Shown in pieces: positions 10,937-22,539 of a stretch of 64,000 bases of DNA (the stretch's first letter is position 1; each line of letters starts with the position of its first letter). Source of the stretch: Amylostereum areolatum (Eukaryota > Basidiomycota > Agaricomycetes > Russulales > Stereaceae). Under the pieces are notes generated by a model, which saw nothing but the letters and a program-made list of their open reading frames with translations, had not been told where the DNA came from and searched no databases. A program made the translations under genes and the position numbers. The stretch is taken from positions 1 through 64,000 of the forward strand of contig SAXG01000099.1 of assembly GCA_012932865.1 (NCBI GenBank), in the 5' to 3' direction.

Positions 10937-13280
10937 TTACGCACGAGGGATCCGTGCGGAGCAAGAACGTCAACTCGCGCATGATTATTTTACATCTAGG
11001 TACGTATGCCCAACATGTTTTCTCGTCTTCTTGCTACTTAAATCTACTCCAGCATATTCTCGGATGAAGCTTGAAGTAGCATCTCGGAGTAGCGACCCCC
11101 GCAACTGTGCAAAGTGGTCACGTTCGATTCAACTCCGTCACGAGCGCAGCTTCAGTCTTGGTACAAGCTAACGAAGTGGTGGGCTTTCCGACGTTCCTCA
11201 CAACCTCCAGTCACTGACATAGAATGCTCCACAGGCGGCAAAGAAGAAACTGGAGGTACCCCAGGCCTTTGACCGTCAGGTAGCGCCTTCTGGTCGTGCC
11301 GTTGTCCATGGTGATGCCTCCCTTAAACTTTTTACGGTCCTCGGCGATCACGACGGGCGACTTTATGCATGCATTGCTTTTGTGTAACTAGTACAACGAT
11401 CATAAATGACTACGTCCCACCCAGCCACAGCGCAAATGAGATCAAACACTTTCGTTAAGACTGTGCTGTACAGGTATTTAGTGCCGTGAACAATGGACAG
11501 ATTGACTCCCACCTACCTTAGCTCGAGCTCGATAGGTCGACACCGTTCTCTTGGTGACCCAGCTTGGGTCTCCATTCGGAAGCAATGTTAACCGATGGGT
11601 GGAGAGGAAGGGATGAACACTGCCAACAGAAACAGATCGCCAAACATTTTCCGCATCTTTAATCCATAGCTGCGGTGGCTGATCCTTTATGTGGTGGACG
11701 TATATACATCCTAGTTTGGTCGGTCCTGTGACAGGATGGGGGCGTTGAAGAGCGTCGCATCCCGTGGACCGGTACCAAACAAGGTCGTGTTCGGTAGACC
11801 GTATCTTCCGCTGAAAGCCCTCAACAGCGCTTGCACTGCGAGTACCACCTTCACTCTTGACGAGATGTGACCGAATCGAGCGAGAAGTCGGCTGTTTTGA
11901 ATATATTATGGTCGGGGCCAGGCCTGGATAAATTGGATCATGTCCTGAAGAGCGGTCGGTAAGCTCGGTCGGGCTTTGAGGACGTTATGTGAGCCTTGTT
12001 CGTGACATCATTCAACGGTACTCACAATGATTCCGGAACATTCGCGCGAACGGGTGCTTCTACTTGCGTGTCAACTACGGGCGCAAGATCTTGTGAGACC
12101 AATGTATCATCGTTAAGACTGGGACCAGAACGATACGATTTGAGTGAGCCTCCATTTTGCCGAGAGTATACGGATAAACTTACCGGTTGTCTTCTCCGTG
12201 GTGCACCCCATGGGGAATTCCCGTCTCGCACGATAGGGGTGTTTCCACAGCATTCCTGAGAAATCTGAATGAGTCCGTGCTCCTTATAAACATCACATAA
12301 CACTCACGACTCGCACGCGTTCTCTGTAATGCTCGTTCCGACAAGCTCCCCTGGTGCTTCGCGAACAGGGACTACTGGGGCCGAGATGGTGTCTTCAGAG
12401 TGGATGGAGCTTCCAAGCCGTTAGATGTGCTCCGCGCTGCCATGAGACGGCAGGGACTCACTGGGCATTTACAACACCCTCGGAATGGCCCACCGTTGCG
12501 TCGCAGTCTTCGGAGCTAAGGGGAACTATTATTGGCTGCCAACATCCATTAAAAGAGTAGAAATACCTGAAGCACTCGAGCGAATCGTCCTCTGCATCAC
12601 GAAGCCTGTTCCTGCGGGTGGAGGATATCAGGTACCTCACAATGGTCGCAGTTGGTTCGCCGCACCCATATTCGTCGATTCGCTCGATCTTCCTCATAAT
12701 ATCGATCTCGGTGTAAATGGTCGAGTTCTATGAGATGATTTAACGTTCAAGGATCAATGAGACAAAGAACCGTACGTTACAATTGAAAACACCTCGAAGG
12801 ACGATGTTTGACAGTAGTCGCTTCGCCCGTCGAGCGGCCCTTCGCGCGGAAACCGGAGGTGCCATATGGGTATGACCTTGAAGACGAATCAGACACAGTG
12901 CAGACACAAACACGATCGCCTACATCCTCTTCGCCTCTCGTATAGGGACGATGTGGTCGAATGTCGTAAGGCGAGGGGGAACAAGATCTTAGAGTCCTCG
13001 TGCGACTTTGCCTCGGCATATGAGTGTTGATAAGGTTCACGAGCAGAGGGGGATCAGAATCGACTGAGGTATTTGAGGTGTAGATATACTATCGTGGCCC
13101 TGCCCATGTCGATATAGTACGAGTCGAGGGAGGGTGATTGACATGAATGTGAACCGGATCAATCCGATTCATAGCAATGAGTGTATTGAAGTCAAATGCA
13201 GCCGGACCGAGTGAGCGCTTACACGGTTGCGTATATCCAACGTCGTCAAGCCTCAAGTCTCACATGTCGCTACCCCCAGC
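10937..13280. other. no gene recognised
   Basis: No coding region can be supported. A short peptide-like run at about 12363-12460 (RDYWGRDGVFRVDGASKPL) is plausible coding but ends in a stop without clear splice sites and may be a decayed exon. The rest shows scattered stops in all frames. Confidence 0.4.
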
Positions 13281-15203
13281 ATGGATTCCCCTCTCACATA
13301 TGTTCGTCACGCCAAGATTGAAACCGCCCACACCGACAAAGTGAACTGCTTATCTCTTTCACCTACTGCTTCGTATGTAGCCAGCGGTAGCGACGACGGG
13401 CTGCTCATCATCTGGGATATATTAACGGGCAAGGAACTGCAGCGGCATGATTTGAAAAAGCCAGTCATTTCCCTCGCGTGGATGACTTGGAACATCTATG
13501 GACTGTTTGTGGGGTGCTCCCAAGGTCTCTGTAAGGCTTATGCCGATGTTCTACAGGTGCGTAGCCATACGTCATAGACATTCCTTGAACCTACCAGACT
13601 GACCCGGCGGATAGGACGACGAGGGCGTTTCAGTTACCACGGGCGCTATGGGCCCAATATTCTGCCTCGATGCCGATTTTTCTCGGCATCTGGCTATGGG
13701 TGCAGGTCCTGAGGTACACCTTGCTGGATTGCTACAGGGGGCAGGTGAGTTGATTCGGTCTCATCCACGGCGGCATATTGAAGGAAGTCTGTGATGCAGG
13801 TCACTATTCAAGCTACTCAGTGCTTCCAAGACCCCGCCCATTGACGAATGTACCAAGTCACGTCGATACCCGTGTCAGACCCGTTGCTTTGCATCTGCGA
13901 TATCGAAGCAACCGTCTCATCGTGAGCTACCTAAACCATGGTATCGTGTACGTATCTGATTTGACCGACTGTGAATACAACCATCTGAGTCCTCGGCAGA
14001 TGCTGGAATATCAAGGAGCTAACTGTGGCATGGAGGATCGAGCCACCCCTCGGAGATCATGCGTACGTGTGGCCTGTTCGCTCTGTCGGGAAGCGTCTTT
14101 TTTACTTTTTGACCCCAGTGTGCACTCCTCGATGTCGGTAGACGGCCGGTTTCTTCTTACTGCAATGGTTCACTCTACCCTCAATGCATACGACGTCTCT
14201 CGCCGTGAAGTCGTCCAAACGTTCCCGTACTCCACATCCATCGGGTTTGGCCGTCTCCCTCCAAAGGCTACTTTCCTCTTCAAAGGCAAGGCTGTGGCCA
14301 GTGGCTCCGAACGTGGAAACGTCTGTGTTTGGGATAGGAAGACTGGGCAGCTACTCCAAGAGCTGCCCCACGACGGTGAGCCAAGTTGCTTCAAGCAGTA
14401 CGAGCGAGCTCATTTTGTGTGGTAACTTCTGTAGCCACTACTGTTCTTCTTGTTTCTGTAAGTGTGTTATCCTTATGAGAAAACATGGCTAAGGATGCAT
14501 TAGGCTCGAGAAACGCAAGACATTGCGTACCTGGTCACCGCATCCAGGCAAGACAATGGTCAGCAAAAAATATATGTATGGAAGTCGGATCTCGGTGGGA
14601 TTTCTTCTCTTATCCATGTTGCCTCGTTCCTGAGTCGAAGTTTCAGACGCTACTCTCAAAACCTCGGCCTTAGAAGCATTGAAAGACAACTATGCGCGTC
14701 TCTCCCCCATGACGTGCCACAACGGGAACTGACCAATCTCTCTTAGGACATATACTTGCAGGGGAAGCGCGCGAAGGTCGTTGCGTTTATGTCTTTGTAC
14801 CGCGGCCCTGTTTTCTTTCTAGTTGGATTGACAAGCGTCGTGCTTTGTCTGTTTTTCGACCTCCACAAACCGTTCTTGCCCGGGCTGGTCAGTTAACTTT
14901 TTCTCTAAGCTCTTGCCATTATTAACCCTTCTTACCTCAACAGCTGTACGCTTTCACGCAGTTGGTAGGTATCTATCTTGAGTCAATCATGGCTCGTCCG
15001 TCATATCGTCCCTAATCCGTCACTTCTAGACTGCATTTGTGACCGTTGTCGTCCGCGCTGCGTCAGTTTGGCACGCAGAGGTGGCTTGTCGTTGGTCCTC
15101 TTTGGGAGACGGTATGAAGCGTATGATGAAGGAGCTGGTTCGAAACTATCTCCGCGACTTCCTGAAGGAAGAAGGTGACGTTGCACGATTTCCACAATAT
15201 TAA
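13281..15203 (+). CDS. WD40-1: WD40-repeat protein with C-terminal membrane segment
   Basis: Exons with agreeing phases: 13281-13556, 13615-13744, 13800-13947, 14000-14062, 14119-14375, a 23-bp mini-exon at about 14434-14456, 14504-14594, 14641-14713, then 14762-14887, 14944-14964 and 15030-15203. WD motifs include HTDKVNCLSLS with SGSDDGLLIIWD, IVCWNIKE, and AVASGSERGNVCVWD. The tail has a hydrophobic span (VFFLVGLTSVVLCLFFDL) followed by a charged C terminus ending FPQY. The junction between 14713 and 14762 is out of phase by one base in my reading. The last three exons could therefore be a separate small gene starting at ATG 14789, or the sequence carries a one-base error. An alternative start lies at 13227. 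WD40-2 (40095-41640) is a clear paralogue with the same order of motifs. Function is unknown; a membrane-anchored propeller is inferred. Confidence 0.72.
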
Positions 15204-16349
15204 TAAGGCATTGTGACTTTGTATATTTCTATGTATATTGGAAGTTGCGGTTTCCATCCCGATAAATGCCTCAACAAAATGTCTTGGAGTCGGTTCCAGG
15301 TGGCCATGGATTTCGTTATCCCTTACTCTAGGCTCGTACTACCTTCATACTCCAAGACGCCTTCAGACGACCTAAACAGGGACTCGTTCTCATCAAGCAT
15401 CAGGCTCTTCCCCAATCACGACGTTAAGACCGTCGGCTGGTCGCTCAGCACATGTGTGTGGAGGGGTTTGAATCGAACCTAGCGCTACGACTCCGGTGAC
15501 AAGGTCCCCCGGCTGGACCGCGTTGTATGTTGAGTTTCCCGGATTTTCTTCCAAATCGTCTATTCGCAGATGAAAGCCGCGCAACCAACGGTCGCCTTTA
15601 CATCATGGACGCGGTGTAGGTATTGTCCCAACTGCCTTGTCGTCATGTGAAAGACTCATTGACATGATTGAGATTAAGACCATGCAACCCTCAATACTCA
15701 ATACTCGGATGCACCACAGCAGCGGTTGCCGAGTTTTTTCGGAGCGCATGGTCGCACGAACACATCAAGGTGATGTCTGGCGACATGAGCGGATTCACTG
15801 CATACTGGAGCATCATGCGAAGTCATTTAAATAGTTGATAAGCTGCGCCTTCTTGTACGTCGAGGAGGGGTCGTGGTGGATGCTATTGACGTGATGAAAT
15901 TTACCCTGAAAGATGATAAAGGATTCCCGTTCTTCGCTTGCGGGGCACCCGAGTCATCGCAGTCGCGCAGGGAGTTCAAGCCCTCTGTTAGCTTCACCCC
16001 TCTAGACACCGCCCCTGCTTTCGAGGATGCTTCAGCAGTGCACTACCAGCTACAGATAGTGCAATTAAGGACGGAGAACGACCAATGTGGTGGGAGGACT
16101 CACGAACATCGCAAATTGACAAGTCGCCGGAGCCCAAGACCTTCGCGCAAGCGATACAGACATAGTCGCAGGCCCCGGTACAATATTCGCGACAATCGCG
16201 ACAATCGCGATTGAGAGCGACCTGAGGGTCGAGTACATGTCTAGATGCAGAAAGAGTTGAATGGGATGCACCCGCGCAAGAGACGAGAGGTGTATCTTCT
16301 CCCGGTCTACCCTCATTGGTTTGCACAGCACTCACCGCGACGGTCGACG
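15204..16349. other. no gene recognised
   Basis: Some stretches read like exons, for example AAVAEFFRSAWSHEHIKVMS at about 15718-15777 and FTLKDDKGFPFFACG at about 15899-15943, but I could not join them to a gene or name a family. Both lie close to possible splice sites, so a decayed or unrecognised gene is possible. Confidence 0.35.
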
Positions 16350-16760
16350 CACTATTCACGCCCAGATCGGTCTTGTAAAAGAGCTTTCCAATTCGCTCGG
16401 CGTCCCAGCCTGGTCCATACGGGGAATGCAGCGACGTCGTGTCGTACTCGCTCATCTCGATATCGTCGAGCCCGACGGAAGCCTTGATTCGTCCTTGCGT
16501 TGTATTTTCCGCCTGCTCCACTTCCCCAACAGGATCGCCTGGGCAAAGCTCACCCGTCTGCGAAGGTCGTCTCGCTTCACGAGGTCCTCCTTGCGCGCGT
16601 TCGTGCCCGCGAGCCGTTCGAGCACATGCAGAAATGTGAGGCCGCGAATGCACGTTCCTTGTTCGAATACCTAGAGCCGTCATCTATAAGGGGTAGCTCA
16701 AACACAAGGAGAAGATGCACATACGATAGGATTGACTTCGTCGCTTTTGAGATTTGGGAC
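16350..16760 (-). pseudogene. fragment of the ankyrin gene at 52757-58898
   Basis: Two minus-strand stretches closely match one part of the large ankyrin gene. The first, FLHVLERLAGTNARKEDLVK at about 16570-16660, matches RLLVLERLENANARSQYLAK. The second, ASVGLDDIEMSEYD with SPYGPGWDAERIGKLFYKTD at about 16350-16485, matches ATVGLGDLEMSNYD with IPYGPGWDAKRIERLIYKTD. The two lie in different frames, so the copy carries a frameshift, and nothing of the rest of the parent gene is found nearby. It is a partial duplicate of roughly 100 codons now decayed. Confidence 0.8.
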
Positions 16761-16846
16761 GTAGGAACCAAACCAGTGAAGGGTCTAACGGGGGACTTAG
16801 CGCAAAAATAGATGCCCCCGTTAACGTTAGAGAGCTAAGTGGGCCG

Positions 16847-16876
16847 TCATAGATAGATAGATAGATAGATAGATAG
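16847..16876 (+). repeat. GATA tetranucleotide microsatellite
   Basis: About seven uninterrupted copies of atag/gata. Related short GATA or TATC runs occur at 29112-29134 and near 30487-30500, each between genes. Confidence 0.9.
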
Positions 16877-17228
16877 TTTACAATAGTGTGCCGGTGGGTT
16901 TGTAGAAAATAAAATCCGAGTGAGCCGCGACGCGCGCATTTTTGAGGAGTTTCGACAGATTTTTCGTGAAAATTCCGCAAGGGTAAATGGAAAGCAACTC
17001 GGCCTCGGGGACAGGGGACGTTGCCTAACTTCAGCCGCGTACAGTATCGAGAAGAACATGATCCATGGATGCGAAGCGAAGTAATTATACATTGCAAAAA
17101 TAAAACAACGATGGCGACGGATGGATAAACAAGTACACGGTAACAGCAGAGACAGCCAGCAGCGCGATGAAAGTCGAAGTGAAGACTGGGAAGGAGGGGT
17201 ATGGTGACAGTAGGACGGATGGTATATG

Positions 17229-18336
17229 TCACGACGCTTTCGAAAACGTCATGATAGACGCAGTGCCAACCCAGTCTGGTAGCTGGGGCTCTGGGGACCT
17301 GACGGGAACAGTGAAGAATACGACATTCTTGTTCCCCCACTCCAGCCTCCAAGACGAACCCTCCAACAAAATAAACTTCTCCTCTCCCTTTGCGATGTGC
17401 TCGTGGTGGATACCGTACGCAGCTTCCGCTGAATGGAACCTGCCAATGGCGGTCGGAAGCCACCAGGCGGTCAAACAGGGAACAGCATATAGCTTGAAGT
17501 CGGGTGTCGTGTTCTGGGGGTCAAGGGTGACGGCATCGACAAAATCGAGACAGTACTTGTGGGATTTGGCAAGCCCTTTCCCCCATATGCGCATGCGAAG
17601 ATTAGAGTGTGGAAGGCGATTGCTGATATGCACGTCCTCTTCTCCTGCCTCGGGCTTACGCTGGACAAGTAGATTAGCCTTGTGCCATTAAGAGTGAGTG
17701 AGGCTTACTCCGACAGGGTTGGCCGGCAAGTCCATGAAGATAGACGCCTCCTTGATATAAAAAGCGCGGCCCTCGTGCAACTTAGCCCCGTACCCGGACA
17801 CTTTGGCCAACCTGTCAAGCTCCGTTGACCATGAGCCAATCGGACTCGTGCTGTCCCTCGCGAGACACTCCACGGCATACAATACGTCGAAATCGTTCGC
17901 GGGCACGTAGTCCGCGTGGTACTTGTGGATGACGGATGTGTAAAGGTCGCGCACGGTCTGCTCTCCGGGTTCCGCGCGGGGAGGTGGTGTCGATCTCGGT
18001 CTGATTCGAGCATGATAGATAGCATCTACTTCAGCAGGGCTCAGAGCCAACTGTCGGGAAGGAACTTGGGTCTGGGGAGAGACTTTGCGAGAGCGCACAC
18101 GACAGGCAGTCTTTGGAAACATTCATTCAAAGAGCTCGTCGTAGGAACTGATAGGAATTACGAACCTCAACAGGAGATGGAGCTTGGGCCTGTGGGGAGA
18201 CCTTGCGAGAGCGCGCACGACGGGTATGCTTTCGAAACATTCATTCATAAGCTCGTCGTGGGAGCTAGGGATTACGAACCTCAACAGGAGACGCTTTCCT
18301 GTAACCTTTACTCGCGGCGATAGCTGCTTTGGGCAT
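17229..18336 (-). CDS. 312-residue protein of unknown function with duplicated exon
   Basis: Four minus-strand exons, 18336-18280, 18228-18166, 18110-17709 and 17645-17229, join in phase 0 at every junction and give 312 residues starting MPKAAIAASKGYRKASPVE. Exons 2 and 3 share a repeated motif: RRARSRKVSPQAQAPSPVE and RVRSRKVSPQTQVPS. The flanking introns are also alike, which points to a tandem exon duplication. The body contains LALSPAEVDAIYHARIRP, then EASIFMDLPANPVG, and a Trp/His-rich C-terminal half (LTAWWLPTAIGRFHSAEAAY). There is no signal peptide or membrane span. I do not recognise the family. The regular phases and long open exons argue that it is a real gene. Confidence 0.68.
18110..18290 (-). 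repeat. tandem exon-intron duplication inside a gene
   Basis: About 75-110 bp, covering the end of one intron, a short exon and the start of the next intron, is present twice in tandem. Matching landmarks are the acceptor context gaatgtttcgaaag / gaatgtttccaaag, the exon core cgctctcgcaa(a/g)gtctc, and the donor context ctgttgaggttcgtaat. The copies have diverged by roughly 15 percent by eye. Confidence 0.8.
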
Positions 18337-20140
18337 GATGGACGAGGATGAGGAGTGGAGGAGTGGCGAAAATGGATATGGACGACGACGTGGAGCGCTC
18401 TGAGGTGGATCGTGGATGTGGGAGATATTGGACTTTTGGCGCCGTGACCTTACAGTATATGTACTATTCGAACATGGATTACCCCTGGGCCCTTGGCGAC
18501 CGGTCCGGTTATGTGTCCGGGGACCTCCTTGCGCGAAACGGCCTCTTCCTTCTGTCAAACGCTTCTCCGCCATAGGCAGGTGTCCGATGTAAGTGGGGTA
18601 GACGAGGCGGAACTCGGTGGCCGCTTCCAGGAGAACGTCGCCACTTTTCATGGAAGCTCTGCTCTCCGCAAGGAACTGAAGAGGAGTGTTTATGATTTAG
18701 TCGAGGTAATGTGCGTACTTCATCTGCTACACATGTAACACAACGTCGAAGGTTGACTCAACATTGAATGACGAGCGTCCAACTTCGAGCTGGCGAGTCT
18801 TCTCTCCCTCGTTCTCTCCGATCTCTGTCGCAACGAGGGTGAAAGGGCAGAAGGAATGGTGGTTTGCATGTGAGCGCCGCATGACTGCGAGCACTACCAG
18901 CTCGTGTGTACCACTTTTCCAGCACCCGTCTCGTTGTCGCGGCTCGTACCACTACCAGCGTCCTGCACCTCCATGAAACAACCCGCTCTTCAGGCCTCCT
19001 CAGGCCTCGCCGCTTTGGTACCTCCAAGCCCACATCACCCCGAACGCGACGATACGTTCTATTCCGATCAAGCCTGTCAAAGGAGCGACTGGAATATCGT
19101 TGTAGAGGGAGCCAAGCCACTGGACAATATTACACACTACGGCCAGCAACGACTCTAGCTCTGGCCCGTTCCGACACTGGTGCTCACAAATGCGCTGATG
19201 ATACTTTCCCAACATCGGATCCCACTCGTTGGTTGGATCACCTGGCGAGGAAGAGGTCGGAGAGACTGAGGAGGTCAGAGACGTTAACGAAGGGAGCGAT
19301 GGCGACGAGATGAACGAGGAAGAGGCCCTCCGCCCGCCCACGTACACCCCGTCTCACGGCGGCGACGAACCCTACCCCCCCTCTCACGATGATGGGGAGC
19401 CCTCGCTCAACGTGTGATGCCCCTGCGTTCCCCATGCTGCAATCCCCATACTCCATCCTACAACCCCCTGCGATTCCCCCGTCTCGCACTGGCAGGGTGG
19501 AGAACCCCTACCCACAGTGTGATGCCCTCGTGCTCCCCCACGACGTTGTAGTCATCGCACTGCCTATGTCCTGACCAATCAGAGGCATCCTTCCCCCGCC
19601 TCAAGACATGTTCGATGCCATCCATTCCCCTCCCCCACACATCCATGACACCACTCACCTCCCCTACACGTGCAGGCGTGGTCTAGACTCGTCCTCGCCA
19701 CGAAAAAACCATACCCACTGGCCCGGAAGCCCACTGCTATCACCCGTGATTGCGTACACGGAGCGTCGCGCGCGAACGTGCTCCAACCCACGCCTGCCCT
19801 TTGCTGCTGCCTACCACCGTACGACCGGATGACGCGGTCGAAGTGCTCAAGCGGCTGATCGAGTCCAGGAGAGGGGTACCGTCCGCATCGCCGCAAAGTT
19901 CGCACTCGAAGTGCTCGCCCTCTTCGAGCTTGCGCGTCCTGCCTGGCCGCGACGGGACAGTCTCCCAGGGCCGGAATTGTCGGGGGAGGAGGGTGATGAA
20001 CCTACCTGACTCCCGATTTGCGCGCCCGCTTGTTATCCTCTCTCGTTTATCATCAACACATATTCTAAGTTACCCTAATCACCTTCTATCACTACCTTAA
20101 GGCCCCTCACCGAGTCTATAGATCGACAACTTTCAATGTA
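18337..20140. other. no gene recognised
   Basis: Open frames exist on both strands, including an acidic one at 19229-19417 that is rich in Glu, Pro and Ser, but no frame shows family motifs or consistent splicing. I cannot support a gene. Confidence 0.4.
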
Positions 20141-20168
20141 GTGAGCTCGTCTCGACCACGGAAGGGGC

Positions 20169-20888
20169 TCCGGCTGCTTCTTGTTGTAGGGACCGCGCCG
20201 TGTGGAGTGCCCACAAGTCGTGCTCGAGCTCGGAGTCAAGTTCCGCTGGACGCAGAGCTGCGGATTTCACTGCTTCTCGCCAGGCTCAAACTGCTTCGCA
20301 CCTCTTCGCGCCTGCAAAGTTTAACTCTACCCTGGACCCTGAGGTACAGGGCTTTCCAGTCTCGTCTCCGGCTGCTTCTTGTTGTAGGGACCGCGCCGTG
20401 TGGAGTGCCCACAAGTCGTGCTCGAGCTCGGAGTCAAGTTCCGCTGGACGCAGAGCTGCGGATTTCACTGCTTCTCGCCAGGCTCAAACTGCTTCGCACC
20501 TCTTCGCGCCTGCAAAGTTTAACTCTACCCTGGACCCTGAGGTACAGGGCTTTCCAGTCTCGTCTCCGGCTGCTTCTTGTTGTAGGGACCGCGCCGTGTG
20601 GAGTGCCCACAAGTCGTGCTCGAGCTCGGAGTCAAGTTCCGCTGGACGCAGAGCTGCGGATTTCACTGCTTCTCGCCAGGCTCAAACTGTGCTTTGTTGT
20701 AGGGACCGCGCCGTGTGGAGTGCCCACAAGTCGTGCTCGAGCTCGGAGTCAAGTTCCGCTGGACGCAGAGCTGCGGATTTCACTGCTTCTCGCCAGGCTC
20801 AAACTGCTTCGCACCTCTTCGCGCCTGCAAAGTTTAACTCTACCCTCGACCCTGAGGTACAGGGCTTTCCAGTCTCGTCTCTCGTCTA
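20169..20888 (+). repeat. 198-bp minisatellite, three and a half units
   Basis: Units start at 20171, 20369 and 20567 with a period of exactly 198 bp. The third unit is cut after about 120 bp and followed directly at about 20690 by a fourth unit lacking its first few bases. The units are nearly identical. Because 198 is divisible by three, two forward frames stay open across the whole array (20141-20911 and 20200-20916), each with a repeating 66-residue block, one rich in Ser/Ala/Cys and the other in Arg/Leu. The reverse strand is also partly open. I see no start context, splice sites or family, so I list it as a repeat and not as a gene. Confidence 0.92.
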
Positions 20889-20916
20889 CGCTGATCGCGT
20901 CCTCGTTATGAACTAG

Positions 20917-21342
20917 CTGGTTGGGTGAGGGTTAGATCGTACACGGGGGGGCAAACAAATAGGGAGGCTGTTCTTGTATTGGTCTGCAATCACGCCTCCC
21001 GCGCGTCGCGCGACGCGTCAATATAGATCAGATTGATTACGCGCCCGACACGTCCAGCATAAGCTCGGCCTCCTCATTGTAGGACAAAGCAATGGAAGTA
21101 ATGATATCATGCAGTGTTGCAGGACAAAGCAACAGCATTAACTCATCATATCACGCAGTGCTTGCTTTGTGGGGCAAAGAAAGGACAAAGGAAGAGGAGG
21201 GTACAAAAGGCCCTCGAGCTTCCGCAAGTTTTTACACATTCCAAGCACCTCTCGCAGTCCCCCTCGTCTACAGTATGTTACCATGGGCTACAATGTCTAA
21301 TTTTCTTCTTTACTCATGCTACTCTCAAGCTATTCTAGCACC
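20917..21342. other. intergenic, no gene recognised
   Basis: Contains a short direct repeat of tgcaggacaaagcaa-like sequence at about 21083-21130. Nothing coding can be supported. It probably holds the promoter of the gene starting at 21343. Confidence 0.4.
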
Positions 21343-21858
21343 ATGCTGTTCGGAGGATCCGGCATGCGCTTCGTCAATCAAGAGGCGAAGGATCTATACC
21401 TTCAAGACATGTTCCAAGACCCCGTTCTCCCCAAGATCCGGCAGAGTACGGCCTGCGCCCAATGGGGGAGCAACATTGCCTCCATGGAGTGGTCTATCGG
21501 CCCTCCCGTCCCCAATGCGGTGTGGACGCGCGCCCCTCTCTTCGTCGATCGAATCGCAATTCGCGACCACGGGGTTTCGGACGGCACCGCATACCGAGAC
21601 CTGCCCGCCGGCCACCTGCAGAATCCTACCGTCTCCATTATCAACGGATTCCCTGTCCTTGGCCTCTCCGTCCCCTGGAACCATGATGTCACTGAGATTA
21701 ACACTGAGCAGAACGGGGCTATCCACTATCATCAGCATGATAAGCGAGAGAGTCACTGGGAGGCCCCGCTACTCAAGACTCCTCCCGGATCTCACATTGA
21801 GATGCAGGTTTTGCATTGGGGTAGCCAGGTGCAGTTGTACCGAAGGAAGGCGGATTAG
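21343..21858 (+). CDS. 171-residue protein of unknown function
   Basis: A single open exon runs from ATG 21343 to the stop at 21858; an in-frame ATG also lies at 21316. The protein reads MLFGGSGMRFVNQEAKDLYL, continues with CAQWGSNIASMEWSIGPPVP, and ends in a His/Glu-rich section (IHYHQHDKRESHWE) and VLHWGSQVQLYRRKAD. Composition and codon use look like a real gene. There is no signal peptide or membrane span. I do not recognise the family. Upstream exons are possible because a CT-rich tract and AG sites precede the ATG. Confidence 0.5.
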   Translation: MLFGGSGMRFVNQEAKDLYLQDMFQDPVLPKIRQSTACAQWGSNIASMEWSIGPPVPNAVWTRAPLFVDRIAIRDHGVSDGTAYRDLPAGHLQNPTVSIINGFPVLGLSVPWNHDVTEINTEQNGAIHYHQHDKRESHWEAPLLKTPPGSHIEMQVLHWGSQVQLYRRKAD

Positions 21859-22084
21859 ATGGTACGTCGCTACCTCATTTCACATTCCATCCCATTCTGA
21901 CAGTCTTGCAGATGCACCCAATCTTCATTTTGTGTTTCCAAGCATCTTGTTACCTATTGCTTACCCTTCGCACTCCATCCCACATCCGTATATGATATCA
22001 TTTGTCTTATGGTCTCAATTTTAGTTCCGACTGCATACTATATATAATGCCTCTTGTCCTTGTCATGTATGTACTTCGTGTTTA

Positions 22085-22460
22085 CCAAGAGACTACTTGT
22101 TATCCTGAAGCTAGAGTGCGAACGTGCTTCGAAGCACTTCGTTATCTGCGTCGTGTTGCACGTCGTAGGCGAAAAAGATGCGAAGAGGTGTTTTGCGGGC
22201 GCGCGTTGCGCGAGTCAGATTAAGCGCCGAACTTGTTTGAATTCCGAAGATCACTTAAACTCGACCAATCTGGTTATTATTGCATATCTGGTTACCTATC
22301 ATGCTAAAGATTGCTACAAAAAGATAATCCCCGTGACCGTCCGAGAGAATTGTCCAAAAGAGTCTTCTCATGTTTGGTGAGCCTGTAAGCACGTGATCGT
22401 CCGTTCGCTCATTGACGCGTCTACCAAACTCCCTCATCTCGTCTCTGCTTTCGCGCACGA
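22085..22460 (+). repeat. left arm of an inverted repeat (uninterrupted form)
   Basis: This stretch is contiguous here, but its reverse complement is found in two pieces on the right: 26395-26690 matches about 22175-22460, and 28054-28240 matches about 22085-22174. Shared landmarks are gagactacttgttatcctg, ttcgttatctgcgtc, and the stretch around aagatgcgaagagg. The far end matches the region just upstream of the AT-hook gene (ctccctcatctcgtctctgc), so it looks like a truncated copy of that gene's promoter. Confidence 0.85.
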
Positions 22461-22539
22461 TCATCTCCTCCTCATCCCCTCCTCCTCGTCATCTCCTCCT
22501 GCTCCCATGTCCACATTACGCCCTCAGATGCGCAAGCAT

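Noticed and set aside
20141..20916. Two overlapping 240-256-codon frames as genes
   Set aside because: Both are produced by the 198-bp tandem repeat. No start context, introns or recognisable family.
21316..22024. 310-codon frame starting at 21092
   Set aside because: It overlaps the better frame at 21343-21858 in another phase and has a composition typical of a shadow frame.
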